Of a stretch of 64,000 nt of DNA, positions 45,548 through 55,078 are shown one piece after another. A model generated the notes under the pieces. That model saw only the letters and a program-made list of their open reading frames with translations. It was not told the origin of the DNA and ran no database searches. Within the stretch, counting starts at the first letter, position 1, and each line of letters opens with the position of its first letter. Source of the stretch: Pseudomonas sp. Root71 (GTDB lineage Bacteria; Pseudomonadota; Gammaproteobacteria; Pseudomonadales; Pseudomonadaceae); assembly GCF_001429045.1 (NCBI RefSeq), contig NZ_LMHY01000001.1, positions 565,892 through 629,891 of the forward strand. Direction: 5' to 3'. The translations under genes and the position numbers were made by a program.

Positions 45548-46288
45548 TCAGGGTGTTTCGCCGGGTTTGGGCGTACGGGCCAGGCAATAGACGTCGACCC
45601 TCGCCGCACCGGCGTCCATCAGCAGGCGAGCCAGGGCCTGGGCCGTGGCGCCGGTGGTCAGTACATCGTCGACCAGCGCCAGGTGCAAGCCTTTGACGAC
45701 GGCGCCGGGTGCCAGGGAGAAAGCGTTGCACAGGTTCTTTCGGCGGGCTTGGGCGTTCAAGGCCTGTTGGGCGTCGGTGTCCTGGTGGCGTAGCAGCAAC
45801 CGTTCGTCGCAAGGGATATCGAGACTCGCACTCAGCCAGTTAGCCAGCATCGCCGCCTGATTGAACCCGCGCTGGCGCAGGCGTCGGATGGCCAACGGGA
45901 CCGGAATCAGCGCATGGGGGCGCGGCAGGTCGTCTTCGAAGCGATGTTGCAGGTATTGAGCAAGAAGTTCGCCGAGCAGGCGGCCAAACGGCCACTTGGC
46001 GTTGTGTTTGAAGCGGGTGATCAGGCTGTCTACCGGAAAGCTGTAGGTCCAAGGCGCAATCACCTGTTCAAAGGCCGGTGGCTGCTTCAGGCAATGGCCG
46101 CAGGTGAGGCCCGGGGCCGGGAGCGGCAGGGCGCAGGCCAGACAGTGATCGCCGAGCCAGGGCAGCTCGATTTCGCAGGCTGTGCAGACAGGAGGGATAC
46201 CGTCGGCCGGTTCATCGCACAAAAGGCACGATTGTTTGTTTTTTGACCAGATGTAAACCTGCCCTTCGTATCGTGGTTGACAGCGCAT
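45548..46288 (-). CDS. comF: ComF-family phosphoribosyltransferase-like protein
   Basis: The 246-residue protein has an N-terminal zinc-ribbon-like region (CLLCDEP, CTACEIELPWLGDHCLACALPLP, CGHC) and a type I phosphoribosyltransferase domain with LALVDDVLTTGATA as the PRPP loop. ComF/GntX proteins are linked to DNA uptake or gluconate use; the reaction is not known. It is divergent from bioB, an arrangement conserved in Pseudomonas. Confidence 0.88.
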   Translation of the reverse strand: MRCQPRYEGQVYIWSKNKQSCLLCDEPADGIPPVCTACEIELPWLGDHCLACALPLPAPGLTCGHCLKQPPAFEQVIAPWTYSFPVDSLITRFKHNAKWPFGRLLGELLAQYLQHRFEDDLPRPHALIPVPLAIRRLRQRGFNQAAMLANWLSASLDIPCDERLLLRHQDTDAQQALNAQARRKNLCNAFSLAPGAVVKGLHLALVDDVLTTGATAQALARLLMDAGAARVDVYCLARTPKPGETP

Positions 46289-46381
46289 CGCTCTTCCTTA
46301 AATATGCCGAAACATCTGTGAAGCGGCTGTGACATTCCATTACCCAGCCGCATGCCAAAGCATAATTCAAAGGAAACGCCC

Positions 46382-47437
46382 ATGAGCGCCAGCACCACTG
46401 CAACCCTGCGTCATGACTGGACTTTGGCCGAAGTCAAAGCACTCTTCGTTCAGCCATTCAATGACCTGTTGTTCCAGGCGCAGACGGTGCACCGTGCGCA
46501 TTTCGACGCCAACCGCGTCCAGGTGTCGACCCTGCTGTCGATCAAAACCGGCGCCTGCCCGGAAGATTGCAAATATTGTCCGCAGTCCGGTCACTACAAC
46601 ACCGGCCTGGAAAAAGAAAAACTGATGGAAGTGCAGAAGGTCCTCGAAGAGGCCGCTCGCGCCAAGGCCATCGGTTCGACCCGCTTCTGCATGGGCGCGG
46701 CGTGGAAGCACCCGTCGGCCAAGGACATGCCTTATGTTCTGAAGATGGTTGAAGGCGTGAAAGCCCTGGGCCTGGAAACCTGCATGACCCTCGGTCGCCT
46801 GGATCAGGATCAGACCGAAGCGCTGGCCAAGGCCGGCCTTGACTACTACAACCACAACCTCGATACGTCGCCGGAGTTCTACGGCAGCATCATCACCACC
46901 CGCACCTATAGCGAGCGCCTGCAAACCCTGGCCTATGTGCGTGAGTCGGGGATGAAGATCTGTTCCGGTGGCATCCTCGGCATGGGCGAGTCGCTGGACG
47001 ACCGCGCCAACCTGCTGATCCAGCTGGCCAACCTGCCGGAGCATCCGGAGTCGGTGCCGATCAACATGCTGGTGAAAGTCGCCGGTACGCCGCTGGAAAA
47101 TGCCGATGACGTCGACCCGTTCGACTTCATCCGCATGCTCGCCGTCGCGCGCATCCTGATGCCGCAATCCCACGTGCGCCTGTCCGCCGGCCGCGAAGCC
47201 ATGAACGAGCAGATGCAGGCCCTGGCGTTCTTTGCCGGCGCCAACTCGATTTTCTACGGCGAAAAACTGCTGACCACCGCCAACCCGCAGGCTGACAAGG
47301 ACATGCAACTGTTCTCTCGCCTGGGCATCCTGCCGGAAGCCCGCGAAGAGCACGCCGACGAGGTGCATCAGGCGGCGATCGAGCAGGCCCTGGTGGAGCA
47401 GAAGAGCAGCGAGCAGTTCTATAACGCGGCCATCTGA
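46382..47437 (+). CDS. bioB: Biotin synthase
   Basis: Radical-SAM enzyme that inserts sulfur into dethiobiotin. The 351-residue product has the [4Fe-4S] motif C59-x3-C63-x2-C66 ([12 protein letters not shown]) and the downstream conserved cysteines for the sulfur-donor cluster (FCMGAAW, ETCMTLG). AAGGAAA precedes ATG 46382; the frame is open to 46352. First gene of bioBFHCD, separated from bioF by a REP pair. Confidence 0.97.
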   Translation: MSASTTATLRHDWTLAEVKALFVQPFNDLLFQAQTVHRAHFDANRVQVSTLLSIKTGACPEDCKYCPQSGHYNTGLEKEKLMEVQKVLEEAARAKAIGSTRFCMGAAWKHPSAKDMPYVLKMVEGVKALGLETCMTLGRLDQDQTEALAKAGLDYYNHNLDTSPEFYGSIITTRTYSERLQTLAYVRESGMKICSGGILGMGESLDDRANLLIQLANLPEHPESVPINMLVKVAGTPLENADDVDPFDFIRMLAVARILMPQSHVRLSAGREAMNEQMQALAFFAGANSIFYGEKLLTTANPQADKDMQLFSRLGILPEAREEHADEVHQAAIEQALVEQKSSEQFYNAAI

Positions 47438-47476
47438 AATTCGCTCCGGTTCCTCTGAAGGAGTGCGAAACCCCCT

Positions 47477-47579
47477 GTGGGAGCGGGCTTGCTCGCGAAG
47501 GCGTCAGTCCAGTCGACATCAATGTTGAATGTCAGTCCGTATTCGTCGGATCGCCGCCCGGAGCAAGCCCGCTCCCACA
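47477..47579. repeat. REP pair between bioB and bioF
   Basis: Forward REP at 47477-47500 and a somewhat degenerate inverted copy ending at 47579. It lies within the bio cluster and may set different levels for bioB and the downstream genes. Confidence 0.85.
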
Positions 47580-47612
47580 GGGGACATGTGTCATTTGATA
47601 GTCGAGGCCTGC

Positions 47613-48791
47613 ATGTCTTTCGATCTCGCCGCACGCCTTGCCGCCCGTCGTGCCGAAAACCTCTACCGCCAGCGCCCGCTGCTCGAAAGCCCGCAGGGGC
47701 CGCAAGTAGTGGTCGATGGCCAGCCGTTGCTGGCGTTCTGTAACAACGACTACCTGGGCCTGGCCAATCATCCGCAAGTGATCGAAGCCTGGCGTGCCGG
47801 TGCGTCGAAGTGGGGGGTGGGCGGAGGGGCATCCCATCTGGTCATCGGCCATAGCTCCCCGCACCATGCCCTGGAAGAAGCGTTGGCCGACCTGACCGGT
47901 CGCCCGCGCGCGTTGCTGTTCACCACCGGCTATATGGCCAACCTCGGCGCGGTCACGGCGCTGGTGGGGCAGGGTGATACGGTGCTCGAAGACCGGCTCA
48001 ATCATGCTTCGCTGCTCGACGCGGGGCTGTTGTCCGGCGCGCGGTTCAATCGTTACCTGCACAACGACCCGGTGAGTTTGGCCAAGCGCCTGGAAAAAGC
48101 CGCTGGCAATACGCTGGTGGTCACCGACGGCGTGTTCAGCATGGACGGTGATATCGCCGACTTGCCAGCGCTGGCCCGAGAGGCCAAGGCCAAAGGCGCC
48201 TGGTTGATGGTCGACGATGCCCATGGTTTTGGACCGCTGGGCGCCAACGGTGGCGGCATCGTCGAACACTTCGGCTTGAGCCAGGATGACGTTCCGGTGC
48301 TGGTCGGCACCCTTGGCAAGGCGTTCGGTACGGCGGGTGCCTTTGTGGCTGGCAGCGAAGAACTGATCGAAAGCCTGATCCAGTTCGCCCGTCCCTACAT
48401 CTACACCACCAGTCAGCCACCTGCGCTGGCCTGCGCCACGTTGAAAAGCCTGGAACTGCTGCGCAGCGAACACTGGCGCCGCGAGCATTTGCAGACGCTG
48501 ATCCGCCAGTTCCGCAAAGGTGCCGAGCAGATTGGCCTGGAACTCATGGACAGCTTCACGCCGATCCAGCCGATCATGATCGGTGACGCCGGGCGCGCGG
48601 TGCGCCTTTCGCAGATGTTGCGTGAACGCGGGTTGATGGTGACCGCGATTCGCCCGCCGACCGTACCCGCCGGCAGCGCCCGGCTGCGGGTCACGCTGAC
48701 GGCTGCCCACAGCGAAGCCCAGGTACAGCTATTGTTAAATGGACTGGCCGATTGTTTTCAGCAACTGAAGCCGGAGCCAAGCCATGCGTGA
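47613..48791 (+). CDS. bioF: 8-amino-7-oxononanoate synthase
   Basis: PLP enzyme that condenses pimeloyl-ACP (or -CoA) with L-alanine. The 392-residue product carries the PLP lysine K236 ([10 protein letters not shown]) and VDDAHGFG. The start at 47613 has GAGG upstream and gives [17 protein letters not shown]; the open frame to 47529 runs into the REP repeat. It overlaps bioH by eight bases. Confidence 0.96.
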   Translation: MSFDLAARLAARRAENLYRQRPLLESPQGPQVVVDGQPLLAFCNNDYLGLANHPQVIEAWRAGASKWGVGGGASHLVIGHSSPHHALEEALADLTGRPRALLFTTGYMANLGAVTALVGQGDTVLEDRLNHASLLDAGLLSGARFNRYLHNDPVSLAKRLEKAAGNTLVVTDGVFSMDGDIADLPALAREAKAKGAWLMVDDAHGFGPLGANGGGIVEHFGLSQDDVPVLVGTLGKAFGTAGAFVAGSEELIESLIQFARPYIYTTSQPPALACATLKSLELLRSEHWRREHLQTLIRQFRKGAEQIGLELMDSFTPIQPIMIGDAGRAVRLSQMLRERGLMVTAIRPPTVPAGSARLRVTLTAAHSEAQVQLLLNGLADCFQQLKPEPSHA

Positions 48792-49515
48792 TCGTTTGAT
48801 TCTGCTGCCCGGCTGGGGCCTTGGCGTTTCACCGCTGGAGCCTCTGGCGGCGGCCTTGCGTGGCCTGGATGAGCACCTGCATGTCGAGATAGAGCCGTTG
48901 CCGGAGCTGGAGTCGAGCGATCTTGAAGAGTGGCTCGATGAGCTTGATTCGACTTTGCCGCAAGACGTCTGGCTAGGTGGTTGGTCATTGGGCGGCATGC
49001 TCGCTTGCGAGTTGGCGGCCCGGCGTGGCGATCGCTGCTGTGGCGTGTTCACCCTGGCCAGCAACGCTTCTTTTGTCGCCCATGATCAATGGTCAAGCGC
49101 GATGCCCGGAGAAACCTTCGACGCGTTTCTGGCGGGATGCGAAGCCGATCCGCGCGCGACCTTGAAACGCTTTTCACTACTCTGCGCCCAAGGCGCCGAA
49201 GACTCCCGCGGACTGTCGCGGTTGTTGCTCGGCGGCGCCCCGAATACCGCCGCGCCAGTGCTGCTCAGTGGCCTGCAGGTGCTCGCACAACTGGATACAC
49301 GACAGGCTCTGCAATCGTTCCGCGGTCCGCAACTGCATCTGTTCGCCGGCCTCGACGGGCTGGTGCCGGTGGAAGCGGCGGGCGAGTTACTGGCATTGCT
49401 GCCGGATGTCGAAATCGGTCTGATTGAACAGGCCAGCCACGCGTTTCTCCTGGAGGATCCCCACGGTGTGGCGGGGGCGATCCAGGCCTTTTTGCATGAG
49501 TCCGGCGATGACTGA
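48784..49515 (+). CDS. bioH: Pimeloyl-ACP methyl ester esterase
   Basis: Alpha/beta hydrolase of 243 residues that removes the methyl cap from pimeloyl-ACP. The nucleophile is S68 in GGWSLGG, the Asp is in FAGLDGLVP and the His in EQASHAFL. It overlaps bioF upstream and bioC downstream, so all are co-translated. Confidence 0.94.
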   Translation: MRDRLILLPGWGLGVSPLEPLAAALRGLDEHLHVEIEPLPELESSDLEEWLDELDSTLPQDVWLGGWSLGGMLACELAARRGDRCCGVFTLASNASFVAHDQWSSAMPGETFDAFLAGCEADPRATLKRFSLLCAQGAEDSRGLSRLLLGGAPNTAAPVLLSGLQVLAQLDTRQALQSFRGPQLHLFAGLDGLVPVEAAGELLALLPDVEIGLIEQASHAFLLEDPHGVAGAIQAFLHESGDD

Positions 49516-50320
49516 TTTATCCCTTCCCAACCTGCCCGGCGCCTTGCCTGACAAACGTCAGGTAGCCGCTTCATTCTCCCGCGCGGCGGCCAGCTACGAC
49601 AGCGTGGCCGAGTTGCAGCGGGATGTGGGCAGACAATTGCTCGGGCGCATGCCGCAAGACTTCGTACCGCAGCGCTGGCTGGACCTTGGCTGTGGCACTG
49701 GGCATTTCAGTCGTGCCCTGGATGAGCAATTTCCGGGCAGTCACGGTGTGGCGCTGGACATCGCCGAGGGCATGCTCAACCACGCCCGGCCATTGGGCGG
49801 CGCCACACACTTCGTGGCCGGCGATGCCGAGCGCTTACCACTGCAGGATTCGACCTGCGACCTGATCTTCTCCAGCCTGGCGGTGCAGTGGTGCGCGGAC
49901 TTCGACTCGGTGCTCAGTGAAGCCTTTCGAGTACTGAAACCGGGTGGCATTTTCGCGTTTGCTAGTCTGTGTGTAGGGACGTTGTTTGAATTGCGCGACA
50001 GCTGGCGCGAAGTCGACGGCATGGTGCACGTCAACCGCTTCCGGGAGTTTGGTGTTTATCAGCAGTTGTGTGCGGCCAGCGCCTTGAATGTGGTCAGTCT
50101 GCAAAACCTTGCGCATGTGCTGCATTACCCGGATGTGCGCAGCCTGACCCATGAACTCAAGGCGTTGGGTGCGCACAATCTCAATCCCGGGCGGCCGGGT
50201 GGCTTGACCGGCCGGGCACGGATTTTGGGTCTGATTGAAGCTTACGAACAGTTTCGTCAGGCCCAGGGCCTGCCGGCGACTTATCAAGTGGTGTACGCCG
50301 TTTTGGAGAAGCCCTTATGA
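49508..50320 (+). CDS. bioC: Malonyl-ACP O-methyltransferase
   Basis: SAM-dependent methyltransferase of 270 residues that starts pimelate synthesis. Motif I is [17 protein letters not shown], and [19 protein letters not shown] is the usual BioC N-terminus. The start at 49508 lies inside the bioH end. It overlaps bioD by four bases (ATGA). Confidence 0.94.
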   Translation: MTDLSLPNLPGALPDKRQVAASFSRAAASYDSVAELQRDVGRQLLGRMPQDFVPQRWLDLGCGTGHFSRALDEQFPGSHGVALDIAEGMLNHARPLGGATHFVAGDAERLPLQDSTCDLIFSSLAVQWCADFDSVLSEAFRVLKPGGIFAFASLCVGTLFELRDSWREVDGMVHVNRFREFGVYQQLCAASALNVVSLQNLAHVLHYPDVRSLTHELKALGAHNLNPGRPGGLTGRARILGLIEAYEQFRQAQGLPATYQVVYAVLEKPL

Positions 50321-50997
50321 GCGCAGCCTATTTCATCGCCGGCACGGATACCGATGTCGGTAAAACAACGGTCGCTGCGGGGCTGCTGCATGCGGCGCGT
50401 TCGGCGGGATTGAGCACGGCGGCGGGCAAGCCGGTCGCGTCCGGTTGCGATGTGACGCCCAAGGGCCTGCGCAACGCCGATGCGCTGGCCTTGCTGGCGG
50501 AGTGTTCGCTGCCGCTGACCTACACGCAGGTCAATCCGATGGCCTTCGAACCGGCCATTGCCCCGCATCTGGCGGCGCGAGAGGCGGGCGTGGCGCTGAC
50601 GGTGCAGTCGTTGCTGACGCCGATGCGGCAGATCCTGGGCATGCAGGCGGACTTCACCCTGATCGAAGGCGCTGGCGGCTGGCGCGTACCCTTGGCGGAT
50701 CAGGACAATCTGTCGGACCTGGCCATCGCTTTGAAGCTGCCGGTGATCCTGGTGGTCGGCGTGCGGCTGGGGTGCATCAGCCATGCCTTGCTGACCGCTG
50801 AGGCGATTGCCCGGGACGGTTTGCAACTGGCGGGCTGGGTGGCCAACATTATCGACCCCAAGACCTCGCGGCTGGAAGAAAACCTGGCCACCCTTGCCGA
50901 GCGTATCCCGGCACCGTGCCTGGGGCGTGTGCCTAAACTCAAGGTCGTCACGGCCGAGGCAGTGGCCGAGCACTTGCAACTGGACCTGTTGGACTGA
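50317..50997 (+). CDS. bioD: Dethiobiotin synthetase
   Basis: ATP-dependent enzyme of 226 residues that forms dethiobiotin. The P-loop [10 protein letters not shown] is at residues 9-18, GKPVASG carries the substrate-binding Lys, and [10 protein letters not shown] contacts the phosphate. Last gene of the bio cluster; no clear terminator was seen after it. Confidence 0.96.
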   Translation: MSAAYFIAGTDTDVGKTTVAAGLLHAARSAGLSTAAGKPVASGCDVTPKGLRNADALALLAECSLPLTYTQVNPMAFEPAIAPHLAAREAGVALTVQSLLTPMRQILGMQADFTLIEGAGGWRVPLADQDNLSDLAIALKLPVILVVGVRLGCISHALLTAEAIARDGLQLAGWVANIIDPKTSRLEENLATLAERIPAPCLGRVPKLKVVTAEAVAEHLQLDLLD

Positions 50998-51120
50998 GGT
51001 TTGTCGCATGGGGGCTTTGCCTATGGCAAGGCACTGTGCCATTAGTGTTTTTGACGGGTGTTTTGCCAGCCACTCTGCTTCAATGGCCGCTGTTGATCCT
51101 TTGAAAGGACGAGTTCTCCC

Positions 51121-51417
51121 ATGGAAATCTCAGGAAACACCGCTTTTTATGCCGGTCTGAGCACTCTTCAGACGGGGCAGAACCGTGTCGATCAAGCCGT
51201 CGGGCAGATCGCCAACACGACGATCGAGCGTTCAGTCACCAGCCAGTCCTCCGAGGTGCAGGTCGATCGTCTGCGATCGGTTGATCGCAGCCGGCAATCG
51301 GACCTGGCCAGCAATGTGGTCGAAATGGTCCAAGGCAAGATTCAGGCGGAGCTGGGCGTGAAAATCGCCAAGGCAGCCGACGAAGTGCTCGGGACGTTGA
51401 TCGATACCTACGCCTGA
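51121..51417 (+). CDS. Conserved small protein of unknown function
   Basis: The 98-residue hydrophilic protein is helical throughout. Its start (MEISGNTAFYAGLSTLQTGQNRVDQAVGQIANTT) resembles the N-terminal helix of flagellar rod/hook-type proteins, where short residues occur at heptad spacing, but it lacks the rest of those proteins. GAAAGGACG precedes the start. It sits between bioD and the acyl-CoA dehydrogenases as in P. aeruginosa (PA0505 from memory). A clear terminator follows. Function unknown. Confidence 0.75.
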   Translation: MEISGNTAFYAGLSTLQTGQNRVDQAVGQIANTTIERSVTSQSSEVQVDRLRSVDRSRQSDLASNVVEMVQGKIQAELGVKIAKAADEVLGTLIDTYA

Positions 51418-51444
51418 TTCTTTAAAGAAATTTGCACCCTCCAG

Positions 51445-51469
51445 CGCCGCGCCTGTTCGCGGCGTTTTT
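51445..51469 (+). terminator. Rho-independent terminator
   Basis: Stem CGCCGCG / CGCGGCG with a 6-base loop followed by TTTTTC. Confidence 0.88.
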
Positions 51470-51696
51470 CTGCGTAAGTCTTTCTTGTTCAACTAATCTT
51501 TTCGGTGCGGCGGGCTGCTTCGCAAGCGCGGCTGCGTTGTCGCGTGCCTGTGTGTCCAATCCTGCGATGACGAACGGCAAAAGATCGACGCTTGACAAGA
51601 TTTGGGCGTAAACGTATGTTTCAAACAACTGTTTGATCGCAACAACAAATCAATGCGGTCGTTCATTCCCGGTTACATCAGCAGAGGTTTATCGCT

Positions 51697-53502
51697 ATGC
51701 CTGACTACAAGGCCCCCTTGCGTGATATTCGCTTCGTTCGTGACGAGTTGCTCGGCTACGAAGCGCACTATCAGAGCCTTCCGGCTTGTGCCGACGCAAC
51801 TCCGGACATGGTTGACGCCATTCTTGAGGAAGGCGCCAAGTTTTGTGAGCAGGTACTGGCTCCGCTGAACCGCGTGGGCGACCTCGAAGGCTGCACCTGG
51901 AGCGAGTCCGGCGTTAAGACCCCGACTGGCTTCAAGGAAGCCTACAAGCAATTCGTCGAAGGTGGCTGGCCGAGCCTGGCTCACGACGTAGAGCACGGTG
52001 GCCAAGGTCTGCCGGAGTCCCTGGGTCTGGCCATCAGCGAAATGGTTGGCGAGTCCAACTGGTCGTGGGGCATGTACCCAGGCCTGTCGCACGGTGCGAT
52101 GAACACCATCTCCGAGCACGGCACCCCTGAACAGCAAGAGGCTTACCTGACCAAGCTGGTTTCCGGCGAGTGGACCGGCACCATGTGCCTGACCGAGCCG
52201 CACTGCGGCACCGACCTGGGCATGCTGCGCACCAAGGCCGAGCCTCAGGCCGACGGTTCCTACAAGGTTTCCGGCACCAAGATCTTCATCTCGGCCGGTG
52301 AACACGACATGGCCGACAACATCGTCCACATCGTTCTGGCCCGCCTGCCGGATGCACCGGCTGGCACCAAAGGCATCTCCCTGTTCATCGTGCCGAAGTT
52401 CATGCCGAACGCCGATGGTTCGGTTGGCGCGCGTAACGCTGTGTCCTGCGGTTCCCTGGAACACAAGATGGGCATCCACGGCAACGCTACCTGCGTGATG
52501 AACTTCGACGGCGCTACCGGTTTCCTGATCGGCCCGGCGAACAAAGGCCTGAACTGCATGTTCACCTTTATGAACACCGCACGCCTGGGTACTGCGCTGC
52601 AAGGCCTGGCCCACGCTGAAGTCGGTTTCCAGGGCGGCCTGAAATACGCTCGCGACCGTCTGCAGATGCGCTCGCTGACTGGCCCGAAAGCGCCGGACAA
52701 AGCCGCTGACCCGATCATCGTGCACCCTGACGTACGCCGCATGCTGTTGACCATGAAGGCATTCGCCGAAGGCAACCGTGCAATGGTTTACTTCACCGCC
52801 AAGCAGGTCGACATCGTCAAGTACGGTGTGGACGAAGAAGAGAAGAAGAAAGCCGACGCACTGTTGGCGTTCATGACGCCAATCGCCAAAGCCTTCATGA
52901 CCGAAGTCGGTTTCGAATCGGCCAACCACGGCGTGCAGATCTACGGTGGCCACGGCTTCATCGCCGAGTGGGGCATGGAGCAGAACGTCCGCGACAGCCG
53001 CATCTCGATGCTGTACGAAGGCACCACCGGTATCCAGGCACTCGACCTGCTGGGCCGTAAAGTGCTGATGACCCAAGGCGAGGCCCTCAAAAGTTTCACC
53101 AAGATCGTCCACAAGTTCTGCCAGACCAACGAAGGCAACGAAGCGGTCCAGGAGTTCGTCGCTCCGCTGGCCGCACTGAACAAGGAGTGGGGCGAGCTGA
53201 CCATGAAGGTCGGTATGGCCGCCATGAAAGACCGCGAAGAAGTCGGCGCGGCCTCCGTGGATTACCTGATGTACTCCGGTTACGCCTGCCTGGCCTACTT
53301 CTGGGCTGACATGGCGCGTCTGGCTGCCGAGAAACTGGCTGCCGGCACTTCCGAAGAGGCGTTCTACACCGCCAAGCTGCAGACTGCGCGTTTCTACTTC
53401 CAGCGCATCCTGCCGCGTACCCGCACTCACGTCGTAACCATGCTGTCGGGCGCCAACAACCTGATGGACATGAAAGAAGAGAACTTCGACCTGGGCTACT
53501 AA
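51697..53502 (+). CDS. Acyl-CoA dehydrogenase (FadE1-like)
   Basis: FAD enzyme of 601 residues for the first step of beta-oxidation. It has the N-terminal extension typical of the long family with a C-terminal extra domain, [12 protein letters not shown] for FAD/substrate binding, FIVPKF, and the catalytic base E441 in [17 protein letters not shown]. It resembles PA0506, which I recall as a long-chain acyl-CoA enzyme; the substrate here is inferred. It has a strong terminator and its own leader, so is probably monocistronic. Confidence 0.92.
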   Translation: MPDYKAPLRDIRFVRDELLGYEAHYQSLPACADATPDMVDAILEEGAKFCEQVLAPLNRVGDLEGCTWSESGVKTPTGFKEAYKQFVEGGWPSLAHDVEHGGQGLPESLGLAISEMVGESNWSWGMYPGLSHGAMNTISEHGTPEQQEAYLTKLVSGEWTGTMCLTEPHCGTDLGMLRTKAEPQADGSYKVSGTKIFISAGEHDMADNIVHIVLARLPDAPAGTKGISLFIVPKFMPNADGSVGARNAVSCGSLEHKMGIHGNATCVMNFDGATGFLIGPANKGLNCMFTFMNTARLGTALQGLAHAEVGFQGGLKYARDRLQMRSLTGPKAPDKAADPIIVHPDVRRMLLTMKAFAEGNRAMVYFTAKQVDIVKYGVDEEEKKKADALLAFMTPIAKAFMTEVGFESANHGVQIYGGHGFIAEWGMEQNVRDSRISMLYEGTTGIQALDLLGRKVLMTQGEALKSFTKIVHKFCQTNEGNEAVQEFVAPLAALNKEWGELTMKVGMAAMKDREEVGAASVDYLMYSGYACLAYFWADMARLAAEKLAAGTSEEAFYTAKLQTARFYFQRILPRTRTHVVTMLSGANNLMDMKEENFDLGY

Positions 53503-53520
53503 GCCTTAACGAAGTACTTG

Positions 53521-53558
53521 AAAAAGCCGCTGCTCCTTCGGGAGCAGCGGCTTTTTTT
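53521..53558 (+). terminator. Rho-independent terminator
   Basis: Stem of 14 pairs (AAAGCCGCTGCTCC with its complement), loop TTCG, then a run of Ts. Very strong. Confidence 0.95.
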
Positions 53559-53700
53559 GCTTTAAAGGTTGCCGGTGAAATGAATGGTTGGAACGGCCTT
53601 TGAAAAATACCTCAGTAATTCACTCAGCAACTCGGGCTTCCTGCCGTTACAGTGGTGGGCACATTGCCATCTATTGATTTGACGGGTCGGAGCTTTACCC

Positions 53701-54993
53701 TTGCCGCGCTCATCTGCTGTACGTTTCAGTCATTTCCTGCCGTCATTAGTGCTGTTACTGGCGGGGCTTGCGGCTGCTTACATCAAGGATCTGAACGTCT
53801 TCTTCACGTCGCTGTTCAACGTGTTGCCCACCCTGGTGTTGTTGCTCGGGGGCGCCTATTGCGCGGTGTACCGACGCCAGCGTGAACTGTTTCTGATGGT
53901 CACGGTGTACATCGCCTACTTCCTGCTCGACACCCAGACCGACTATTACCGCGACAACGGCAAGGTGCGTGACGATGCCGCCGTGGTCTTTCATTTGTGT
54001 TGCCTGCTGCTGCCGCTGTTGTTTGGCGTGTTCGCGGCGTGGCAGGAACGCACCCATCTGTTCCAGGACATGGTGGCGCGCTTCGCGGTCTTGCTCGCGG
54101 TCGGCAGCGTAGCGCTGGGGCTTGAGCAAAGTTATCCACACGCGCTACTGATCTGGCTCTCGGAGATACGCTGGCCTGCCTTGCATGGCGCCTGGATGAG
54201 CCTGATCCAGTTGTCCTATCCGGTGTTCATCGCTGCGTTCCTGCTGCTGGCCTGGCAATACTGGCGCAACCCGCGACCGCTGCATGCCGCGCAATGGGTG
54301 GGGCTGCTCGGGTTGTTCTGGATGTTGCCGAAAACCTTCATCCTGCCGTTCACGCTGAACATCATGTGTAGCCAGGTGATGCTGATGATCGCCGCCGCCG
54401 TTGCCCACGAAGCCTATCAAATGGCCTTCCGCGACGAACTGACCGGACTGCCGGGCCGTCGTGCGCTGAATGAACGCCTGCAACGGTTGGGGCGCAACTA
54501 CGTGTTGGCCATGAGCGACGTCGACCACTTCAAGAAATTCAACGACACCCACGGCCACGACGTCGGTGACCAGGTGCTGCGGCTGGTGGCCAGCAAGCTG
54601 TCGAAAATCGGCGGTGGCGGTAAGGCGTATCGCTATGGCGGCGAGGAATTTGCCCTGGTGTTTGCAGGCAAGACCCTCGAAGAGTGCCTGCCGCACCTGG
54701 AGGTCATCCGCGAGTCCATCGCCACTTACAACATTCAGCTGCGCAATCAGGAAAATCGCCCGCAGGACGATAGTCAGGGGCGTCAGCGGCGTGCCGGTTC
54801 CGGTGCGTCGAGTGTGTCGGTGACGGTCAGTATCGGTGTTGCGGAGCGGATCGACCAACGCACCCCCGAAGAGGTACTCAAGTCCGCTGACCAGGCGCTC
54901 TACAGCGCCAAGGGCGCCGGGCGCAACTGCGTGATGGCGTTCGGGCAGAACCGCCGTGGCGCCGTGCGCATGGACACCGCTACGGTTGAGTGA
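53701..54993 (+). CDS. Membrane-bound diguanylate cyclase
   Basis: The 430-residue protein has seven or so predicted N-terminal helices (about 10-235) and a GGDEF domain (from about 248: DELTGLPGRRALNERL; active site YGGEEF near 311-316). It makes c-di-GMP. The RxxD inhibitory site five residues before GGEEF is absent (KIGGGGKAYR). A basic low-complexity insert (DDSQGRQRRAGSGASS) splits the domain before VTVSIGVAE. The start is uncertain: TTG 53701 with GGAG about ten bases upstream. It lies between two acyl-CoA dehydrogenase genes. Confidence 0.85.
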   Translation: MPRSSAVRFSHFLPSLVLLLAGLAAAYIKDLNVFFTSLFNVLPTLVLLLGGAYCAVYRRQRELFLMVTVYIAYFLLDTQTDYYRDNGKVRDDAAVVFHLCCLLLPLLFGVFAAWQERTHLFQDMVARFAVLLAVGSVALGLEQSYPHALLIWLSEIRWPALHGAWMSLIQLSYPVFIAAFLLLAWQYWRNPRPLHAAQWVGLLGLFWMLPKTFILPFTLNIMCSQVMLMIAAAVAHEAYQMAFRDELTGLPGRRALNERLQRLGRNYVLAMSDVDHFKKFNDTHGHDVGDQVLRLVASKLSKIGGGGKAYRYGGEEFALVFAGKTLEECLPHLEVIRESIATYNIQLRNQENRPQDDSQGRQRRAGSGASSVSVTVSIGVAERIDQRTPEEVLKSADQALYSAKGAGRNCVMAFGQNRRGAVRMDTATVE

Positions 54994-55078
54994 TGATGGC
55001 GCATTCAGCGAGCGCAAAATGATTGTGAGGCGTGGTCGGCAGCAGTAGGTTGGAGAAATCTGCCGACGGAGAATGACC

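Noticed and set aside
54132..54140. Perfect DnaA box TTATCCACA inside the diguanylate cyclase gene
   Set aside because: Single site within coding sequence without the GATCAAAAAA partner; expected by chance.
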